A stretch of DNA of 7,544 nucleotides from QEXZ01 sp034660015 (GTDB lineage Archaea; Halobacteriota; Syntropharchaeia; Alkanophagales; Methanospirareceae), in assembly GCA_034660015.1 (NCBI GenBank), contig JAYEII010000089.1:1-7544 (forward strand), given 5' to 3'. Below, piece after piece: positions 6,140-7,544 of this stretch. Position numbers and translations under genes: made by a program. Under the pieces are notes generated by a model. That model was given only the letters and a program-made list of their open reading frames with translations. It searched no databases and had not been told where the DNA came from. The first letter of the stretch is position 1. Every line of letters starts with the position of its first letter.

Positions 6140-7081
6140 GTGTTATCAAGTATGATAACCGTTAATCGGGCTTTAAAAAGCGATAGACTAATAAGAGCCA
6201 TGACAGGGCTATCCGCACTAGAATTTAATCAACTGGTGCAGAGTTTCAGCCAAGAACTTCAAAAGGAGAGGTGGATTAGATATGAGATAGGCGTGAAGCG
6301 GGGAGATAGAGAAAGGAAACCAGGAGGTGGCAGAACGGGAAATTTGAGAAGTTTCACAGAAAAAATGTTTTTCGTTCTCTTTTATTTCAAGTGTTATCCC
6401 ACTTTTGACGTTTTAGGGCTCCTATTTGATCTTGAAAGGTCAAACGCATGCCGCAATGTCCAGAAATTAACACCTATCCTGGAGAAAGTGCTCGATAAAA
6501 AGATGGTATTGCCAAAGAGGAAAATTAGCACCTTAAAGGAATTATTTGAGCTATTTCCCGATGTTAAGGACATATTCATAGATGGGACTGAGAGACCGAT
6601 CCAAAGACCCAAAGACAGCGGGAAGCAAAAGGAAAACTACTCCGGCAAGAAGAAGGCGCACACTCGCAAGAATATAGTCATCACCGATAAGAATAGGCGA
6701 ATTGGTTATTTGAGCCCACCAGAGGCGGGTAAAAAGCACGATTATGGGATGTTTAAAGAGCTATTTCCGCCGCCGGGGAGGCTATTCCCAAAAAGCATAA
6801 CTTTATGGCTGGATCTGGGCTTCACTGGCGTTGAAAAGGACTACCCAGAAGCGACTGTTATGATGCCACGGAAGAAGCCCAAGGGAAAAGAATTGACAGA
6901 TGAGGAGAAGGCGCAGAATAAGGTTATCAGTGGTTTTAGAGTCCTGATAGAGCACGCTATCGGTGGAGCTAAGCGATTTAGGATAACGAGCGACAAGTTT
7001 CGAAACAAAAAAGATGAATTCAATGATGTGGCTATGTTGATATCGTGTGGATTGTGGAATTATCATTTGAAATGCGGTTGA
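6140..7081 (+). CDS. IS5-family DDE transposase
   Basis: Transposase of the IS5 group with a DDE_Tnp_4-like (HARBI1-like) catalytic domain, which cuts and joins the element ends. Numbered from the GTG at 6140 (313 residues), an N-terminal region including GGGRTGNLRSFTEKMFF (62-78) and a helix-turn-helix-like segment (about 85-115, with FKCYPTFDVLGLLF) probably recognises DNA. The catalytic triad is Asp148 in FIDGTERPI, Asp225 in LWLDLGFTG and Glu271 in VLIEHAIGGAKRF. All three are present and the frame is unbroken, so it should be active. The ATG at 6152 is an alternative start, and neither has a strong ribosome-binding site (AGGT lies before the GTG). A TATA-like AT-rich stretch lies just inside the left repeat. 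The stop TGA is followed by an open stretch in the same frame leading into the IS110 remnant. Confidence 0.92.
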   Translation: MLSSMITVNRALKSDRLIRAMTGLSALEFNQLVQSFSQELQKERWIRYEIGVKRGDRERKPGGGRTGNLRSFTEKMFFVLFYFKCYPTFDVLGLLFDLERSNACRNVQKLTPILEKVLDKKMVLPKRKISTLKELFELFPDVKDIFIDGTERPIQRPKDSGKQKENYSGKKKAHTRKNIVITDKNRRIGYLSPPEAGKKHDYGMFKELFPPPGRLFPKSITLWLDLGFTGVEKDYPEATVMMPRKKPKGKELTDEEKAQNKVISGFRVLIEHAIGGAKRFRITSDKFRNKKDEFNDVAMLISCGLWNYHLKCG

Positions 7082-7102
7082 ACCGGAAGTGAGGACTGGA
7101 AT

Positions 7103-7120
7103 AGGAGTAACTCCTTCTTT
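7103..7120 (+). terminator. small hairpin and T-rich tail after the transposase gene
   Basis: AGGAG (7103-7107) and CTCCT (7111-7115) form a 5-bp stem with a TAA loop, followed by a pyrimidine tail (TCTTT). It lies 22 bases after the transposase stop and before the right repeat. The stem is short, so termination is only possible. Confidence 0.25.
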
Positions 7121-7127
7121 CGCGGGA

Positions 7128-7153
7128 TGTTATTTTGCAACAAGTCTAATATA
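7128..7153 (-). repeat. right terminal inverted repeat of the IS5-type element
   Basis: Reverse complement of the left repeat: 17 perfect outer bases (7137-7153) and 24 matches in 26 overall. The last four bases (TATA) are the probable target duplication, followed at once by IS110 coding sequence. Confidence 0.85.
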
Positions 7154-7544
7154 CTCGAAGATGGTTTCGATGTGGTTCTGGCAAATGCACAGCACATCAA
7201 GAATGTCCCCGGGAGGAAGACAGATATCAAAGATTGCCAGTGGATTGCCCGGCTCTTCAGGAATGGATTGATCTCGGGTAGCTTTATTCCTCCGCGGGAT
7301 ATCCGCGAGTTGAGGGATCTTACCCGAACAAGAAGGAAGCTTGTTGAGGAGATGGCCTCGGAGAAGAATCGTGTTCAGAAAGTCCTGGAAGACGCCAATA
7401 TCAAGCTTTCTTCTGTCGTATCAAAGGTCTTCGGCGTTTCTTCAATGAGTATGATCGTTTTATTGCTTGAAAAGGATGAGCTCTCCGCTGAAGAAATATC
7501 AAAATTTCCCGATGAGGCACATCTCTCTTCTTGGGCGGCGATAT
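7151..7544 (+). pseudogene. IS110-family transposase, 5'-truncated by the IS5-type insertion
   Basis: An open frame from the element junction to the window edge (about 131 codons) reads I-LEDGFDVVLANAQHIK, then NVPGRKTDIKDCQWIARL, GSFIPPRDIRELRDLTR and QKVLEDANIKL. This is the classic RuvC-like DEDD domain of IS110-family transposases (recombinases guided by a bridge RNA in characterised members). Asp-x-x-Asp in KTDIKD supplies the last two acidic residues of the DEDD tetrad. The first Asp and the Glu, in the N-terminal 80-90 residues, are missing. The break falls at the codons for the usual Y-I-L-E stretch, exactly at the IS5 target. The lost part is not on the other side of the IS5-type element. 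An in-frame ATG at 7127, inside the IS right end, could start a shortened product. The C-terminal half, with the catalytic Ser, lies outside the window. No activity is expected. Confidence 0.85.

Larger units (their letters stand above)
6080..7149 (+). mobile_element. complete IS5-family insertion sequence, about 1,070 bp
   Basis: The element is bounded by terminal inverted repeats starting TTAGACTTGTTGC, with a single transposase gene inside. Both ends are flanked by TATA (6076-6079 and 7150-7153), probably a 4-bp target duplication. Because TATA is palindromic and fits the repeat symmetry, the exact boundary could shift by up to 4 bp. The gene is intact and the ends agree over 20 of 22 bp (24 of 26 with TATA), so the copy looks young. 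It separates sepS from the remnant of an IS110-family transposase gene. Subgroup within IS5 not resolved. Confidence 0.85.

Noticed and set aside
7089..7271. GTG-started 60-codon plus-strand frame at the IS5/IS110 junction
   Set aside because: It crosses the IS end and overlaps the IS110 remnant in another frame, which carries clear family motifs. It is a shadow.

Overview
This 7.5 kb window looks archaeal, most likely from a methanogen- or ANME-related euryarchaeote. The strongest marker is a full-length O-phosphoseryl-tRNA synthetase (SepRS), found mainly in methanogens, Archaeoglobi and ANME/alkane-oxidising relatives. TATA-box promoters with short or absent leaders, T-rich intergenic tracts and a DUF3160 lipoprotein fit this. 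An ANME-1/Syntrophoarchaeia-type genome is my best guess, but it is inference only.

Layout. Bases 1-127 hold the possible 3' end of an unidentified reading frame. Bases 128-370 have no gene and include one copy (245-352) of a hairpin-rich repeat of about 108 bp. Bases 371-2731 (minus) encode a 786-residue secreted DUF3160 lipoprotein. Its promoter side carries a second, inverted copy of the repeat (2769-2875), so the gene sits between two convergent repeats. Bases 2924-4335 (minus) are an AbiEi/AbiEii-type toxin-antitoxin operon with overlapping genes and a palindromic candidate operator in front. Bases 4426-6030 (minus) are sepS. Bases 6080-7149 are a complete IS5-family insertion sequence of about 1,070 bp with 22-bp terminal inverted repeats (26 bp if the flanking TATA is counted) and an intact DDE transposase. 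Bases 7151-7544 are the interrupted remainder of an IS110-family transposase that runs off the window.

How the parts relate. sepS and the abiE pair are codirectional, with about 90 bp between them; AbiEii-like nucleotidyltransferase toxins and SepRS both concern tRNA, though a functional link is unproven. The right end of the window is an insertion-sequence scar. The IS5-type element interrupts an IS110 gene at codons matching the usual Y-I-L-E stretch, but the missing IS110 5' half is not on the other side, where the sepS promoter begins at once. The element's left tip abuts the best TATA box of sepS. The least explained structure is the pair of inverted, multi-hairpin repeats around the DUF3160 gene: their hairpin arms differ between copies in a pairing-preserving way.
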